Shown: positions 45,401 to 56,800 of the stretch, one piece after another | Layout of the letters: each line of letters begins with the position of its first letter | How positions within the stretch are numbered: the first letter of the stretch is position 1 | Source of the DNA: Simmondsia chinensis | Lineage: Eukaryota > Streptophyta > Magnoliopsida > Caryophyllales > Simmondsiaceae | NCBI GenBank assembly: GCA_018398585.1 | Contig: JAGTTD010000022.1 | Location: forward strand, 709,501 to 773,500 | Length of the DNA stretch: 64,000 nt | Reading direction: 5' to 3' | Program-made: the position numbers and the translations under genes | Notes under the pieces: generated by a model | The model's input: the letters and a program-made list of their open reading frames with translations, nothing else | Database searches by the model: none | What the model was told of the DNA's origin: nothing

Positions 45401-46785
45401 TAAGGTAATGGTTGAAGACCTAAGATTGATTTTATACTCTACCATTTATTTTTCCAGAAAGTAAGCGTTTGTTTTCTAAATTTTTTTTTTCGAAGACTAT
45501 TTTCCCGAAATTTTAAGAGTATTTTTGATCTAGAAAAAAAAAAAGTTTTAATAGAAATAAATGTTGTTTTTTATTTTGCTTTTACAGAAAAAGCGGGAAA
45601 TTATTATGTTTCTCTAATGCAAAGTAGAAACAAAAACTAAAAGATTTTCGAATACATTTACTCATATTGAAAGCAACTTTCTAAGAAACTGCTTCTTTCA
45701 CGATTTTTATCGCTAATTATCGAAAAAAAAAATTTAGATGGTGACGCTGTGTCGAGGAAGAAGGGTAGTGATTCATGAGGACTTGGAGAACGCCGGCCAG
45801 TCGTCGGAGTCGGTCATCAACAGCGGTGGCAGCCCCAACGGTGGCGACCCTCCTCCGGTCGAGGATGACGGCTCTGATACCTCTCTCAAGCTTGGGTGAG
45901 CTATGTTTCACTCTCCACTCGTTCATAAAGTTGCAGAGATTTTCATTATTTTATGAGTTATTTATTTGGTTAGTTTAATGTTTATAGGTTTATTCAAATT
46001 GGTTTCTCATTTTTTCTTTCGTTCAAAATCATCTGCAATGTTAGTAACTTTGTTTAAATTAATCCCTTATCTTTTCTTTTGTTTAAAATGATCTCTAGTG
46101 TCTTATTTATTCTAAAATTAGTCCCTCAAGATGTGACTAAAATTGATAAAAATTAAAAAGACGAGGGATTGATTTTATAATGAAATAAAACATGAAGACA
46201 ATCTTTAAAAAAAAAAAAAAAATTAAGGACCAATTTAAACAAACTTAACAAGCACTAGCAACTACTTTGAATTAAAGAAAAAAATTAATATCTTAAACCC
46301 GAGGATGACAATGGAGCGAGACGGGTACGAGGCGTGCCTCTCCATGACCGTATCCACCATTAAAATCCATGCCCACAACCGTCCCATTACCCGCCACGGG
46401 TATGAATTGAATAACCATGCCCGCCTTGACGAGTACAAACCCATATCTATAGCCGCCCCTTCCCACCATAGTATGTGTATCAAATGATAAATAATTTAGG
46501 TAATGGAATTCAAACAAGTACTTTTCAATTTGAAAGTTAATTAGATGCATAAGGTGGAGTAGGCACAACACTGTACCACCCATGGCATTACCTACTATGC
46601 GCCTCACTTATACGTATTCCCGCTTCAAACGGGACAGGTACCTACGGGTAACGGGTTTGACCCGCCCCATTGCCATCCCTATTACCCTAAAATTTAGTTA
46701 TAATATCGAACACTATTATTATTATTATTATTATACAAAATGTGAAGACCCTTCATTGGTATCTTGCAGGTTGGGCTTATGCTGA
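30438..46785 (+). CDS. SVP: MADS-box transcription factor, SVP/AGL24 (StMADS11) type
   Basis: Eight coding exons join in frame: 30438-30619, 41106-41184, 42541-42602, 43807-43906, 44858-44899, 45115-45156, 45738-45895 and 46770-46785 (681 nt, 226 aa). The exon lengths 79, 62, 100, 42 and 42 match the MIKC plan. Residues 1-60 are the MADS domain ([30 protein letters not shown]). The I region is exon 2 ([12 protein letters not shown]...FLELK), and the K domain runs about 88-169 ([25 protein letters not shown]). The C terminus has [17 protein letters not shown], with an LxLxL repressor-like motif at 219-225. The family binds CArG boxes and controls flowering time, inflorescence or dormancy; which of these applies is not visible. 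Intron 1 is 10.5 kb and full of transposons. Exon 2 is the most diverged exon, and exon 7's acceptor is abutted by a retroelement A-tail. The protein looks intact. SVP versus AGL24/JOINTLESS cannot be settled by eye. Confidence 0.9.
31459..31989. mobile_element. Non-autonomous hAT element with perfect 8-bp target duplication
   Basis: The ends taggggtgcac and (reverse complement) taggagtgaat are short inverted repeats. Both flanks read ctaatcag (31451-31458 and 31990-31997), the 8-bp duplication typical of hAT transposition. The interior is rich in ggtccgg/ccgga blocks and non-coding. Confidence 0.8.
33145..33161 (+). mobile_element. 17-bp retro-insertion (mostly poly(A)) with 19-bp target duplication
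   Basis: The insert ttatcaaaaaaaaaaaa is flanked by exact copies of atgacataatgattgttat (33126-33144 and 33162-33180). It looks like a LINE insertion truncated to its last few bases plus tail. Confidence 0.75.
33328..33690. mobile_element. MITE relative with a 22-G homopolymer
   Basis: Same family as the elements at 4286 and 27940 (ctcatttggttaccacgg at the left). It carries a run of 22 G at 33512-33533 where the 4.3-kb copy has about six. Confidence 0.5.
34382..34595 (+). mobile_element. 5S-rRNA-headed SINE with perfect 11-bp target duplication, tail missing
   Basis: It starts accaaagaggataccaatat, the same 5' end as the copy at 7739-7980. A 5S-like head follows (gaatcccattagaactcc, aaagttgagcgtgctggg, gcgagagcattactagg, atgagtgacctcctggga, agtcctc), then the shared body (ctgaaggggtaaggccg). 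It stops at gcgcgggaccc without the TTG tail. Flanks are tgcagtttgat at 34371-34381 and 34596-34606, exact. Confidence 0.85.
34915..35050 (-). mobile_element. TTG-tailed SINE, 5'-truncated
   Basis: (CAA)n-like start, then ctcagtactttaagggctct and atacgcagccttacccc. It is flanked by attaata words that may be the duplication. Confidence 0.65.
35275..35396 (+). mobile_element. TTG-tailed SINE, 5'-truncated
   Basis: ttgcgtacatcttac, ggcgggagcctctctaaggc and a CTG/TTG tail, plus orientation, in MADS intron 1. Confidence 0.6.
35645..35773 (+). mobile_element. TTG-tailed SINE, 5'-truncated
   Basis: A sister of the preceding copy, 370 bases away: aacagtcttctttcaagg, tacacacatcttaccccc, and a tail gctgctgctgttgtttt. 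Confidence 0.6.
37905..38190 (+). mobile_element. TRIM-like element, both LTRs recognisable
   Basis: The left LTR-like unit ends gttttttgaca, followed by tggtaacagagttttg, close to the tRNA-iMet binding site. The interior has gagtttgaatcccaac. A purine tract (gatgggggca) precedes the right LTR (tgttagagcgtgtaatc). No ORF. Confidence 0.6.
38680..39271 (+). mobile_element. Copia-type LTR followed by a primer-binding site
   Basis: A 592-bp block runs from TGTTAGG to CCTAACA. It is followed after two bases by ttggtatcagagca, complementary to the 3' end of initiator tRNA-Met, so this is a 5' LTR in plus orientation. It carries several GATCGATCGG palindromes (38740-38840) and a probable transcript region (tctataaataaaggct). 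The element is cut short about 120 bases inside by a LINE fragment, and no gag-pol or 3' LTR is visible. Confidence 0.75.
39390..40500 (-). pseudogene. LINE ORF1-like remnant with 3' tail
   Basis: On the minus strand two overlapping open stretches (40249-39854 and 39857-39660) encode [15 protein letters not shown], then a lysine-rich [14 protein letters not shown] segment, then [16 protein letters not shown]. The GPE(F/Y)PPGFE phrase is, as far as I recall, usual in the linker between the gag-like and endonuclease parts of plant LINEs. The copy ends gccgatatttatcgaaaaa at 39390, so it has the family 3' terminus but has lost endonuclease and reverse transcriptase. Confidence 0.55.
40926..40961 (+). 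mobile_element. 36-bp retro-insertion inside a SINE, 17-bp target duplication
   Basis: ggtttgagaggtttctctc, ctaattatagg and an A-run, flanked by exact copies of aagactgcatacatctt (40909-40925 and 40962-40978). It splits a SINE body. Confidence 0.85.
40965..41047 (+). mobile_element. TTG-tailed SINE, 5'-truncated, 60 bases upstream of MADS exon 2
   Basis: tgcatacatcttattctg, gtgggagcctctttgtggca and a TTG-like tail. The exon 2 acceptor of the MADS gene follows at 41105. Confidence 0.6.
42195..42450 (-). repeat. Right arm of the inverted repeat pair (partner at 27602-27855)
   Basis: Reverse-complement match to 27602-27855 along almost its whole length, with scattered substitutions. It ends about 90 bases before MADS exon 3. 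Confidence 0.75.
42662..42955. mobile_element. MITE in MADS intron 3
   Basis: Inverted ends (gtggtattcttataagaaca / cctcttataagaacgccat), with an internal duplication of the aatttacggccaagatttgtt arm. Sister to 10043-10340. It begins 60 bases after exon 3. Confidence 0.65.
43290..43654. mobile_element. Possible solo LTR in MADS intron 3
   Basis: It runs from tgttaggaatgtcgcaac to ccaaccttaaca and contains gaatttacgtggttcagacg and ttatgtccacgaaagagg, phrases common at Copia-type LTR edges. Flanks caaat and cgaat are only similar, so the ends are tentative. Confidence 0.4.
44045..44318 (+). mobile_element. LINE 3'-end fragment in MADS intron 4
   Basis: It contains atttccgctactattcccag, cagggttggctgtct and a terminal cacaattatcaaaaaa tract. 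Non-coding. Confidence 0.5.
44737..44781 (+). mobile_element. SINE 3' end, TTG tail
   Basis: tgcgggagccgcaaggcac, then (TTG)n. Only the last ~45 bases remain. Confidence 0.55.
45196..45450 (-). mobile_element. Complete TRIM-like element in MADS intron 6
   Basis: Reverse-oriented LTR-like units flank a ~110-base interior that holds attctgatatcatatcaatg (degenerate binding site). Both edges share ttggttttatactct/ttgattttatactct. No ORF. Confidence 0.6.
45695..45732 (+). mobile_element. LINE tail abutting the MADS exon 7 splice acceptor
   Basis: tttttatcgctaattatcg plus ten A, then tttag and exon 7 at 45738. The poly(A) occupies the place where a pyrimidine tract would normally lie. Confidence 0.65.
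46000..46265. mobile_element. MITE in MADS intron 7
   Basis: ttggtttctcattttttctt on the left pairs with aattaaggaccaatttaaac on the right in inverse orientation. A relative lies at 59580-59960. Confidence 0.45.
46299..46682. mobile_element. hAT-like MITE with GGATGGCAATGG-type ends
   Basis: The left end aggatgacaatggagcgaga and the right end cccgccccattgccatccc are inverted. The interior repeats cccgcc/ggcggg blocks. No ORF of its own. Confidence 0.6.
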
Positions 46786-47409
46786 AGTTTGTGCTACTAT
46801 GCAATGAAGTTTGCAAATTATATTTGTAATCCTAATATTTCTAGAATTTATTGCATGAACTCTTAAATTTGAGCCTTTTTAATATAAAGTTTTAGATTCA
46901 AGTTCTCTTCTACTAGATTTAATTGAAAAAAAATAATACTGCATAGACTATATAGTATGTGAGAATTATTATGTAAGTGATTACAAGTATACAATGAGGA
47001 TTTCTCATATTACCTATAATTAACGATCGATTTGGTTAAATTGTGATAAGATAGCTCTTACTTTTATAAATAATTTCGAACTAATTTTTATTTTTGCTTT
47101 TGTTTCTACTTTAAAAGAGAAGCACTAAATTTCTGCTTCTATTTAAAAGTAAAAAAAACCTCTTTTCTTGTGTCATAGAATGCATTGCTCGACCGTTACA
47201 ATGTGTTAAATTGTGGCTTTAAATGAAGTGATATTATTATTAACAAGCCTAAACGGGTCAAATCAAATACTTATTTTTGAAACTGGTTAAAAAATGACTG
47301 TAATAGATGTAAAATACGAAAGAAAATCAAAATTATATGATGTGAAAATTTGGGGTAAAGGATAAGGAAGGAAGAGTTATGTAGCAACAATATACTACAA
47401 GGGTTGATG

Positions 47410-47560
47410 AAGGCAGTTAGCTTAAATGGTAAAATCTCTAAAAGGTGGTGCTCGAGACTGGAAATCGAATTCCGTCTTTATCAAAAGGAGAAGGATTGAA
47501 GGGATTTGGAGAGGCAGCCTCCTTGTGCAATCCATGTGGATTCTTTACCGTTAAAAAAAA
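47410..47560 (+). mobile_element. tRNA-derived SINE with poly(A) tail
   Basis: An A-box-like ttagcttaaatggtaaa and a B-box-like gaaatcgaattccg about 45 bases apart, followed by a body and an A-run. It lies in the 1-kb space between the convergent MADS and ELG1-like genes. Confidence 0.55.
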
Positions 47561-47826
47561 ATTTATACTGGAGTTGATGCCAAATCTTAAATATATAATA
47601 CAAGTGTCATAACTACAAAAATAAACTTTTGTTAGGTAAGCAGGGTGGAGAATTTAAACCTAGAACATCTTATTATGTAACACTTTAAGTTAATTTCCAT
47701 TACATAACAATTCTTACATATAATGTATGATTCCATGCCTTCACCTCTTTGCTAATAAGGAAAATGAATATCAATCCTGTGGCTATGCTACACACAAAAT
47801 AAAATATAAAAGATATCTTATCTACT

Positions 47827-50800
47827 TCAGTCAGATTCTACCTTAAAATTTGCATCTTTTGAGCGAGTGGAAAACTTCCCATAAGAGTTCAATTCATTTA
47901 GTTCTGTGATATCGTCCAGTGACAGAGCTAGAGCACTACTCAAGTAGTTTCTTGCGACACGTCCCCTGCAAACAACAAAAACGAAACTTGATAAAGATTT
48001 GGCAAGTCTCGTATATTAAGAGCATCGGAGGGATTTCTTATCTTAGCTTAGATATCCTAATGTTTGATCATTCATCACCTAGATATCCTGACATTTCATG
48101 ATATACATGTAGAGTTTAAAAATTTTATCACTTAGGGATTATGAAATTTTAAAATTTTATCAATCAAGTAACCTTTTTGTGAAATTCAATGGATTCTCAA
48201 TGGAGAATGCTAAAATAAACATGATTTTGACAATATATAAATGTCTTCGCTAGAATTTGATGTTTTTTGCCAAAAAATGCTTACACAACACATGGTTTCA
48301 ATAATATATAGGTAGTTTATGTCAAAATTGAGTGAAATTTTTTGTCAAATTTTTGTAGAAAACATTAATGTGACTTTTATATATTATCGTAACTATGTAC
48401 TATAGAATTTTCTATATAAATTAGGTCAGGTTTAGAGGTTCTCACAAAAAACTTCATCAAATTACAAGATGAGGCACCTAGATAAATGATTAAACCTCAG
48501 AGTACCTAGGTGATAAATGATTAAACCTCAGAGTACTCAAGCGATAACCTCCCTACTTTTGTCATTCCAAGATATTGCATCCTTAATGTATTATTCGTTC
48601 TTTCTCTCTCAGTATGATTTCTTTTCTTACCCAACCAAAAAAAAAAAAAAAGGAACAACTACCTTCGTTGCTTGGGGTTGTCAACACTCGGCGACGAACG
48701 AGAAGCCTCGGATCTTGAGATTTGGGCCAAAGAAGAAAGATATTCATGGAATGCATCGCCTCTCAGTGTCATATGCAATCTCGAAGGAACAACTGAGTGA
48801 AGAATGTCCTCAAGGCATGTCCTCTTCTCACTGCATCATTCGAAACCACACTGAGATTCATAAATTATTGATTTCGCATAACATTATATCCATGAATAAT
48901 GTGTAAAAAGCAGAACCAGACATTCATTTCCTAAAGAACACAGAAATTTGAAAAAGATTAAATATATGCCTAGAACATATTCCAGAAAAGACTCGATTAT
49001 GCAATGAAAAAACTAACAAAGAATAACTCGATTATCTTTTCAAAACATAAATGTGGTTTTGGACTCTGCACAAGTTTCTGGATGTTTCTAAATTGATGTA
49101 CATCTAATGCATAAAGGGGTATAAACGAACTGAACGTTCGATGAACTACTTGTGTTCAAAATCGATTAGGGCTCGTTTGTGTTCATTATGAGGGCTCGAA
49201 AGCTTATCAAGCGGAGTTCGAGTAGGCTCGATAAGCTTAATGAACTAAGTTCCTACAGAGGATGCTCGGCTTGCTAATGTTCACGAACAGTTTGATAAGA
49301 GCTCGTTAAGGGGCTCGTTATGAGCTCGATAACAATTGGTATTGGTTCAAAAATGGTTTGCTAATGGCCCGATAATAACTTAAAAAGCTCGACTCGTTAA
49401 TGAGATCGACTCGATTGGGCTCGATAATGAGCTCAACACAACGAGAATGTTCACTTTCACTTCTAATCAAATTGATTCTGGTAGCACAAGGACTATCAAC
49501 CAAAGCCGAGCTGTGAGCGGTCAACTGGGAAATAATTGTATAGGTTAGCTTTTCCGAGTCGGTTAATACTATCTTCTAAGGATTACATCAACCACTTAAA
49601 ATAGTCACCCTCCCTCCTCCCGGGTCAGAGTACACAAGTTTGGGTGGGAGACTAAATAACGAGGGCAAAAATACCTTAAAAGGGTATTATATTTCAGAAA
49701 AAAACAAAGGCGTAATGTTTACTATATACATAATAAGGAAAACATGTTCCGGTGAAAAACAAGGGCAACGTACTCTAAAAAGTGAACAAGAAACACGACA
49801 CTTCAAAACATTCTATTTTTGTAGACATGGCGCATATTTGTTACCAAAACATGGGGATTTCCTTGTATATATATTAAACATTATACCCTTCCAATGTATT
49901 TTTTGCCAAATAACAAGAGATGTTACCATTAAAGGGTAAGATAACTAAAATGGGGATATTGTGGAGTGTATTATTGTTGGTTCATACTAAAGAGTTTCAG
50001 TGCACACCTTTTATGGGAACTTTCAGTTGTAAATGCTTCTGTATTCAAGCTCTTTTCATTAAATAGAACTTCACTCCTTCCCTTATCTTGTCTTAATAGT
50101 TTACCCAATGCTCCTAAATCACTCGTCCGAGCAAGCATCTCCTCAATCAAGTGCACCCCGTTGTCTAATCCAGTCTTTGATCGTAAAGTCATGATATCTC
50201 TTACATATGTGCAATACCCATGTTCTGCAATCTCAGATGCCATCTGAGCTTGCTGATTTTGCCATCCAAATGCAAAAGCTTCGTCTTCAAGTCCAATCTC
50301 CTGATCAGAAGAATCCTGCTAAAACAAGTGATTGGACGAGAAATGATAATCTAGACTATGGAATCAAATACAGATTTGAGCTGACATTTACACGTAGTTT
50401 GATACATAATGGTATCGGTTACACAATTCATATATCTTGTATCTTATTCATAGTTACAAGAAGTCGGAGCGGGAGCGGAAACAAAGGCGGGATCGGGAAA
50501 GCAGGCAATCATAGAAGTTTCTAAAGTTGGGAGTTTGATAGGAGTGTTGATATTGTTGTACATTACATATATAAGAAAAATTAATGAAATGCCATCAATT
50601 GAATCATTAATGTATAAACATATTAAAACAAAGTGAATACTCAGCAATAACGAAGAAAATTGAGTACTCCAATGAATTAAGATTAAGAAGATTGACTCCA
50701 ACATGTCCACATGATTCAATCATTCTTTGAATCAAGTGATAAATTAGCCAACAGATCATCTAATACACATCTTTTTATCAAAATGATTCGATTGTTTGAT

Positions 50801-53800
50801 TGTATTTCCGCTGAGTTTGATACACATTTGAAATGCAAATCTGAATTTCAAATGCCAGATCTGATTTCTAAGCATGAAAGGTTCTCATTTTAGGAGTTTC
50901 CCATAGCTATGATTTTATTTACTAAAATATATTTACAAATGTGTAAAAAACCATCAAAAGGGATATAAAGATTAATAATTGTATGACTAGTTTGTTAAAA
51001 TTTTGCAAATGTAACAACTAAAAGCAAATTATTCTTCTTACATCCTTGACATCCCAGTTCCGCAAATTGCATTTTGATTCCGTGACCTAGACACACATGA
51101 TATCAAAAGCAGAGACTTAATTCAAGATGGAAACTTACAGTGGTTAGCAATGGGCAGTCAGCACGTAAAAGGTCAGCCTCTGAAATCAGATTGCTCATCC
51201 TAGAAGAAAGCTGCAAAACTTGAGAAGCATCTTCATGTTCCAAAGTGATAACATGCTGTGTCAAATCTGAGTTCCGGAGCATGTCCCAAGCTTCCTGTAC
51301 GGAACCCGTCGCATTCTTGCCTACAGGTTTTTTAAGGCGCCTGGACCTTTTACGGAAACCAATGCGGCTACACTCATCCATCACCTGATAGCCGCTAGTA
51401 CTTGCCTCTGCATGCTCACTTTCACTTTGAGAATCATCGGTTTCTTCATTTTCTACATCAATATTTTCATCACAAGGAGAAGAGTCGTGCATGGAGTCGA
51501 GTTGGCTGACATTGACAACAGCAGCAGGAGATTGGATCTCCATCAGATCTGCTCTTGATTCAATCTCTGCCCCGTCAATAAAAAGAGTTTCTGGGACAAT
51601 TGTTGACTCCGGCACACAGGAAACGTCAAAGGACTGGCATCGATCATTCATGTGACTAACTTTTGCAGATTCTGAGCATTGATGCTGGAGTTCTTCTGAT
51701 TCAAAATCACCAGACTTAAGAATCGGGCCGTCCAATGTGTTTGAAGGGCCTTCTGTTGCTCGGCTATTGATCTGATCTGTAACTTTCAACTCGCGAGTAT
51801 GGCCTGCCTGAGCATTCAATTGGCTCAGATAGTCATCCTCTGCTGAACAACCAACTTCGTTAACATTTACTGTTTCAGGAAGCTGGTACTGGTTCTCCAT
51901 TCTTGTGTCTTCAGAATGAAGAAATAGGCAATTGAATTGTTTCAAAGGATCTTCGACTGACAACACGTTCAGGTGATCAATTTTAGCTATTTCTAGCATT
52001 CGGCTTGCCTCGCTGGACTGAATTAAATTGTCTCCGGAAGCACGATAACATACATGATTACCAGTTTCTGCATTCTGATGCTCAATTCCATGCATACCCT
52101 CCCATCCAGAATGAAGTATCTGGTCATTCGAATGAATCAAAGAAGCCATCCCAGCTGGGCAGTTAACGTGATTGACGTTTTCTTCAGATATATGATGCTG
52201 GATTTCTTCCACTTTTGCCTCTCCAGAATGAAGTAACCGACCATTTGGGAGATTTAGTGGATGGTCTGGAGCTGGATAAGACATGTCAGTCTTTGGATCA
52301 ACTTCATGGGGTACTAAAATATCATCAACATCCTTTGACGAAATGCCAAAGGGTGCAGGCTTTCCTTCTCCAGATATCTCATCATCAGAATCCGACAACA
52401 TTACACTGTCAAACTTTCTATGAGCGCGACGCCTATTAAATGCGACTGGAGATCCCGATGAATTGGAGAAGTCACAAGCATTATCGACTGCTAGAAACAC
52501 ATTTTCATCATGGGAATAGCAGTTTCTATCCAACATCGCCTCCTTCTTGGCATTGATGCCAGATCTTTTAAATTGATGGACATCCAAATGAGTCTCCATA
52601 GTATTGGTGTCCCTCTCTTCATCAATTACTTCTAACCAGCCGTAATTTTCTTGCCTTTCACATAATGATTTTGTGATCTCTCTCTCAATGAGATCAGATA
52701 GTTGAGAAGGAAAATCCCAGGGCATTAATTTTTGTAATAGAAAATGCCCAGCTTCAAGATCAAACATCATAGGCAAATACATATTCCGCGCTCTCATATC
52801 TGAATAGTCAAGAAAAACCAATATCATCTAGATGCCAAAACAATGCAATAGCCAATTCTATCACAGAATACGCTGCTACAAGACGGATACAAATTAAGAC
52901 AAAAAATACAGACAGTAGGAAGCGAGAAGGGAAATCCAAGATCAGTCATTTTCAGACCATACGTAGACTTCATATAGAAGCAGGATTCAACTTTCATGCA
53001 TAAATAAACATTAAAACATACCCGCAAATAAATCTATCTACAATAACCCACAACATTCGTGTACTCCGCTGGCTGCTCAGCCATGATCCCTAAGTTCACA
53101 GATCACCCAGACCAACCCACACCTACAGCAAAGAGAAAGAGAAAGAGAAAGAGAACAATAATCCGGTACTAGCATCCTTATACGACCTGACATCTCGCCT
53201 AGAAAGACAAGTGAAAGCAACATTTCAAGAAATCAACAACATCCTAGAATTCGGGCCACATATTTACTTATAGTAACTTTTTTGGGGTGGGGTAATCAGA
53301 AGCAGAACTGTGGCTTGCTTCAGTTAGACAGTTACATGCATCCTTTTATCCATAAGCAACTGGGCCTAACTAGGGATATTAACAAAAAAATTGTGCTGTA
53401 TGCAAGTAAAAGGACTTTTAGATAACCAAAAGATGGAAATATTGACCAAAAGGCATTTTTGGTCAGAAGCATAATGTGAGCATTGTAAATTTGTAACGCT
53501 TAAGTAATTAGAAGTAGCCTGGCAAACAATGGTTATAAATTGACTCCAAACCAAAAAAGGTACCTGAAACTTGTTTTGTCTCACAACTCCTTCCCTGGCA
53601 CCAGAACTGAAGATGCATTAAGGTCTTCCGGATATCTCCTTGGCAATGTTGGATATATCTCTCTAATATACAAGGCTGTATATGAGCTTTTTCTGCAGCA
53701 CAAATCTATGAAAAAGGTAGAGTGTCTAGTTAAATGAGCAGGGATTTTCACAAACAACTAAGGCAGAGAAAACCGAAAAGATGAAGAAAGATAGGAATGC

Positions 53801-56800
53801 CATAGAGCCTTATATACCGTTAGCACATGGCAAAGCAGCTCCTTCAATGATGGCATTTTGAAGGACACCTCCTCCCTCTCCAAATTGTCTGGCAAGACTG
53901 GGATATCGCCTACAATATTCAAGACTAATTTCAGAACCTATCAACTGACTAAACTTAATTTCAGACAATAAAGTGTCTTTGCTTGTAAATTCTTACTGTT
54001 GCTGGTCAATATCATGGGCCTCTTCCCGGTATCAGCAAGTTGTTGTATTGTAGATATCAAACCACGGTCTTCGCACAAGTTAGCATCAACATCCTCAAAG
54101 AGTATCAATGTTTTAATTTCACCTTGACAACAATCAATCTGACTCTCACTGCTTCTTAATGTTTGAATAGCATCATTCAGATCTTCCTGATCTGATAAGG
54201 GGATCAGTTCAATTACATCAGCATTGGACTTCAATGATGCCGCTTTATTTGCACATGCAACCGGAAAAGATTTGACAGTAAACTTACTCTGTAAACCAAT
54301 AGGCTTTTCCTGTGACCTGCTGAGTGCAGTTCACAAAAGAGAGATGCATAATGTCATTATCAATTATGAACATTGGATATCCACCCAAGTGTAAAAATAA
54401 CACAAACATTAGAATGTCCGCTACTACATCAGAACATGATACTAACCGTTTGAGCCAATGCAGTCCTACTGCCTCCCCAAACTTCTGTTTTACAAGAGCT
54501 CCATTCCGCCAATCTGATGCATTGACCTATCCAAATGATAGCAATCAAGTTACTGGGTCTAGAAAGGTAACCACATCAAACACCACCCTTAATGCGGCAA
54601 CTTTCGGAAATTTAAGTACACTCAAACAAAATACAAACTGAATTTGACTCTAACAGAGAATTGAAGTGACAAGAGCTATCAGAAAAATCAAACGTATCTA
54701 ACTGCACAAAAGATCACATCATAGCATGATCCAAGTCATTATACCTCAATCACTTGAAATCCTTGTTCTTTGGCACATGCATAAACGGCTGCTGATTTTC
54801 CACACTGCATGAAAATTGAAAACATCACGTCATCCTTCCATATAAGTTTGAGTTAATTGAATTTTCTTGATAAGATATGGCTATATAGTATCTTCAGAAG
54901 TGTTCAATTTCCAGGTGCTAAAATGCTTTTAATAAAGAAGGTGAAGGAAAAGGACAACACAAGTAGTGGAGACAACAGATCAATTAGCACAAATAAACCA
55001 ATCAGAATAAAATAAAAAACACATGGTACAATCATACCCCAACTGGTCCCTTCATCAACAGGACATTTTTTAGATGAGCTGCCTCATCTATGTCTTCTGC
55101 ATCTGAATCACTATCATACGAATTGCAATCAACATTCTCAGCATTGCAGAGCTCTTTGTAATTTTGAAGATCTCTTTCATGCCACCGCTGCAGCCATTCA
55201 CTGATAAATTTCACAGATTCACCATTGCCGCAAACCTGCAAGCCCAAGTCACCAGAGAGATTTAAGGAGATGAGAGGGTAAAGTACTTGTAGATGTTCTT
55301 TTCTCCAATGAGCAATAGTTGTGAATATTTCAGAAGCTAAGATGCTTAACCTCTAAAGCTCTTTCTGGGTGATATTTAGCTGTCCACAAGCTGTCCTCAG
55401 AATGATTATTGCGATTAAGGCAGCAAGACTTAATCCTGCATGTAATCAGTTTACACCATAATTTCTGTGTCAACTTCAATAATCGATATAATCATCTATT
55501 CAAACAAGACAGCCAATTAAGGTCACAGAAGAAAACGAACAGTGCCTAAACTGTATAGTTGAGTATTTGTCAGATATTTCATTCCACATAGAAAAATAAA
55601 TAAAACAGACCAAGCGCGGTGCAATTCATCAAAACCAACAACCGTGTTGACCATGTCTTACTATAAAGAGCGAAAGCCGGACATCAGCATTCATATACTG
55701 CAGGACAACATAGAGATCAAGGAAAACATGACATGAGAAAAACTTAAACGAATGGTCTTGCCCATGCATAGTTAGAACTTATAATTAGTGACAGCGGCCC
55801 AAGGTATCAAGAAAAGTTAAAAAAGAGTAAAGGCGAGCCAGGAAAAGTGACATGTTAGGTTTATGACAAATGCAAGCTATAAAGATGGTAATCATACAGA
55901 ATCAGTTGAAGAAAGGAACAGAAATTTGATATAGAGAATACAGTAACATGACAAACCAAAAGGTCACTATGACCAATGCACATGGTTTTACAAGCTTCCT
56001 GATACAAAGAATCAGCATCCACAATGTAAACCAAAACTAGGATAAAAAAACTTGGATTGAAGGTGCAAGCTAAACTTATGGATGGAGAAAGAACTCAAGT
56101 CTGAGATTCCAAGCTCCAAAATTAAATCCCTATAAAATATCAGACTTGTTTTAGATAGACAACATTCAGTCGCACTTTGGCAAGCATAAGCCTTTGGACA
56201 ATTTGAGAACAGAACCCACCACCATGGCAGCAATGGCACCAAGACACAACCCCAATCAATCATAAATTATGCTACTTACAACCCCAGTCAATAATAAATT
56301 ATGCTACTTACGCCTCGCAACATGATCCTAAATATAAAGGAGAATTTACCTTTCATGAAAAATTGTTTTCTGATGCCCACAATCTGAGTTTACACGGCCA
56401 AGATCTTCAGGAATGAAACTAAATTTGTCAAATTTATGGTCCTGCCAACAATGTGGTTTTTAGTGCAAGCAACAGAGTTCTTATATAGAAAATTTTAAGA
56501 CGCTATGACTTATTTTTTCCTGACAAACAAGACATGTTATTTATGCGCTACTCCTTAAAAGAGCACCCTAAGTTATACATCCATATAATCACACTGGGAC
56601 AAACCTTACCTTTCCTTCATCCCTTAGCACATCACATGACACAGCTTCCTCATTATCTAACCCAGAAGGAACAATTGGTAGAGGAACAGGCGTATCATCA
56701 GAGGACTCATCTTTGAGGATATGGGGTGCTTGAGAAGCATTTGAAACACCAAGGATGTCATAGAAATGCAAAGAATCAACAGATCCCTCAAATGCAGAAC

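Noticed and set aside
47410..47560. A genuine tRNA gene
   Set aside because: A- and B-box-like blocks exist, but acceptor, anticodon and T arms do not pair well, and an A-tail follows.
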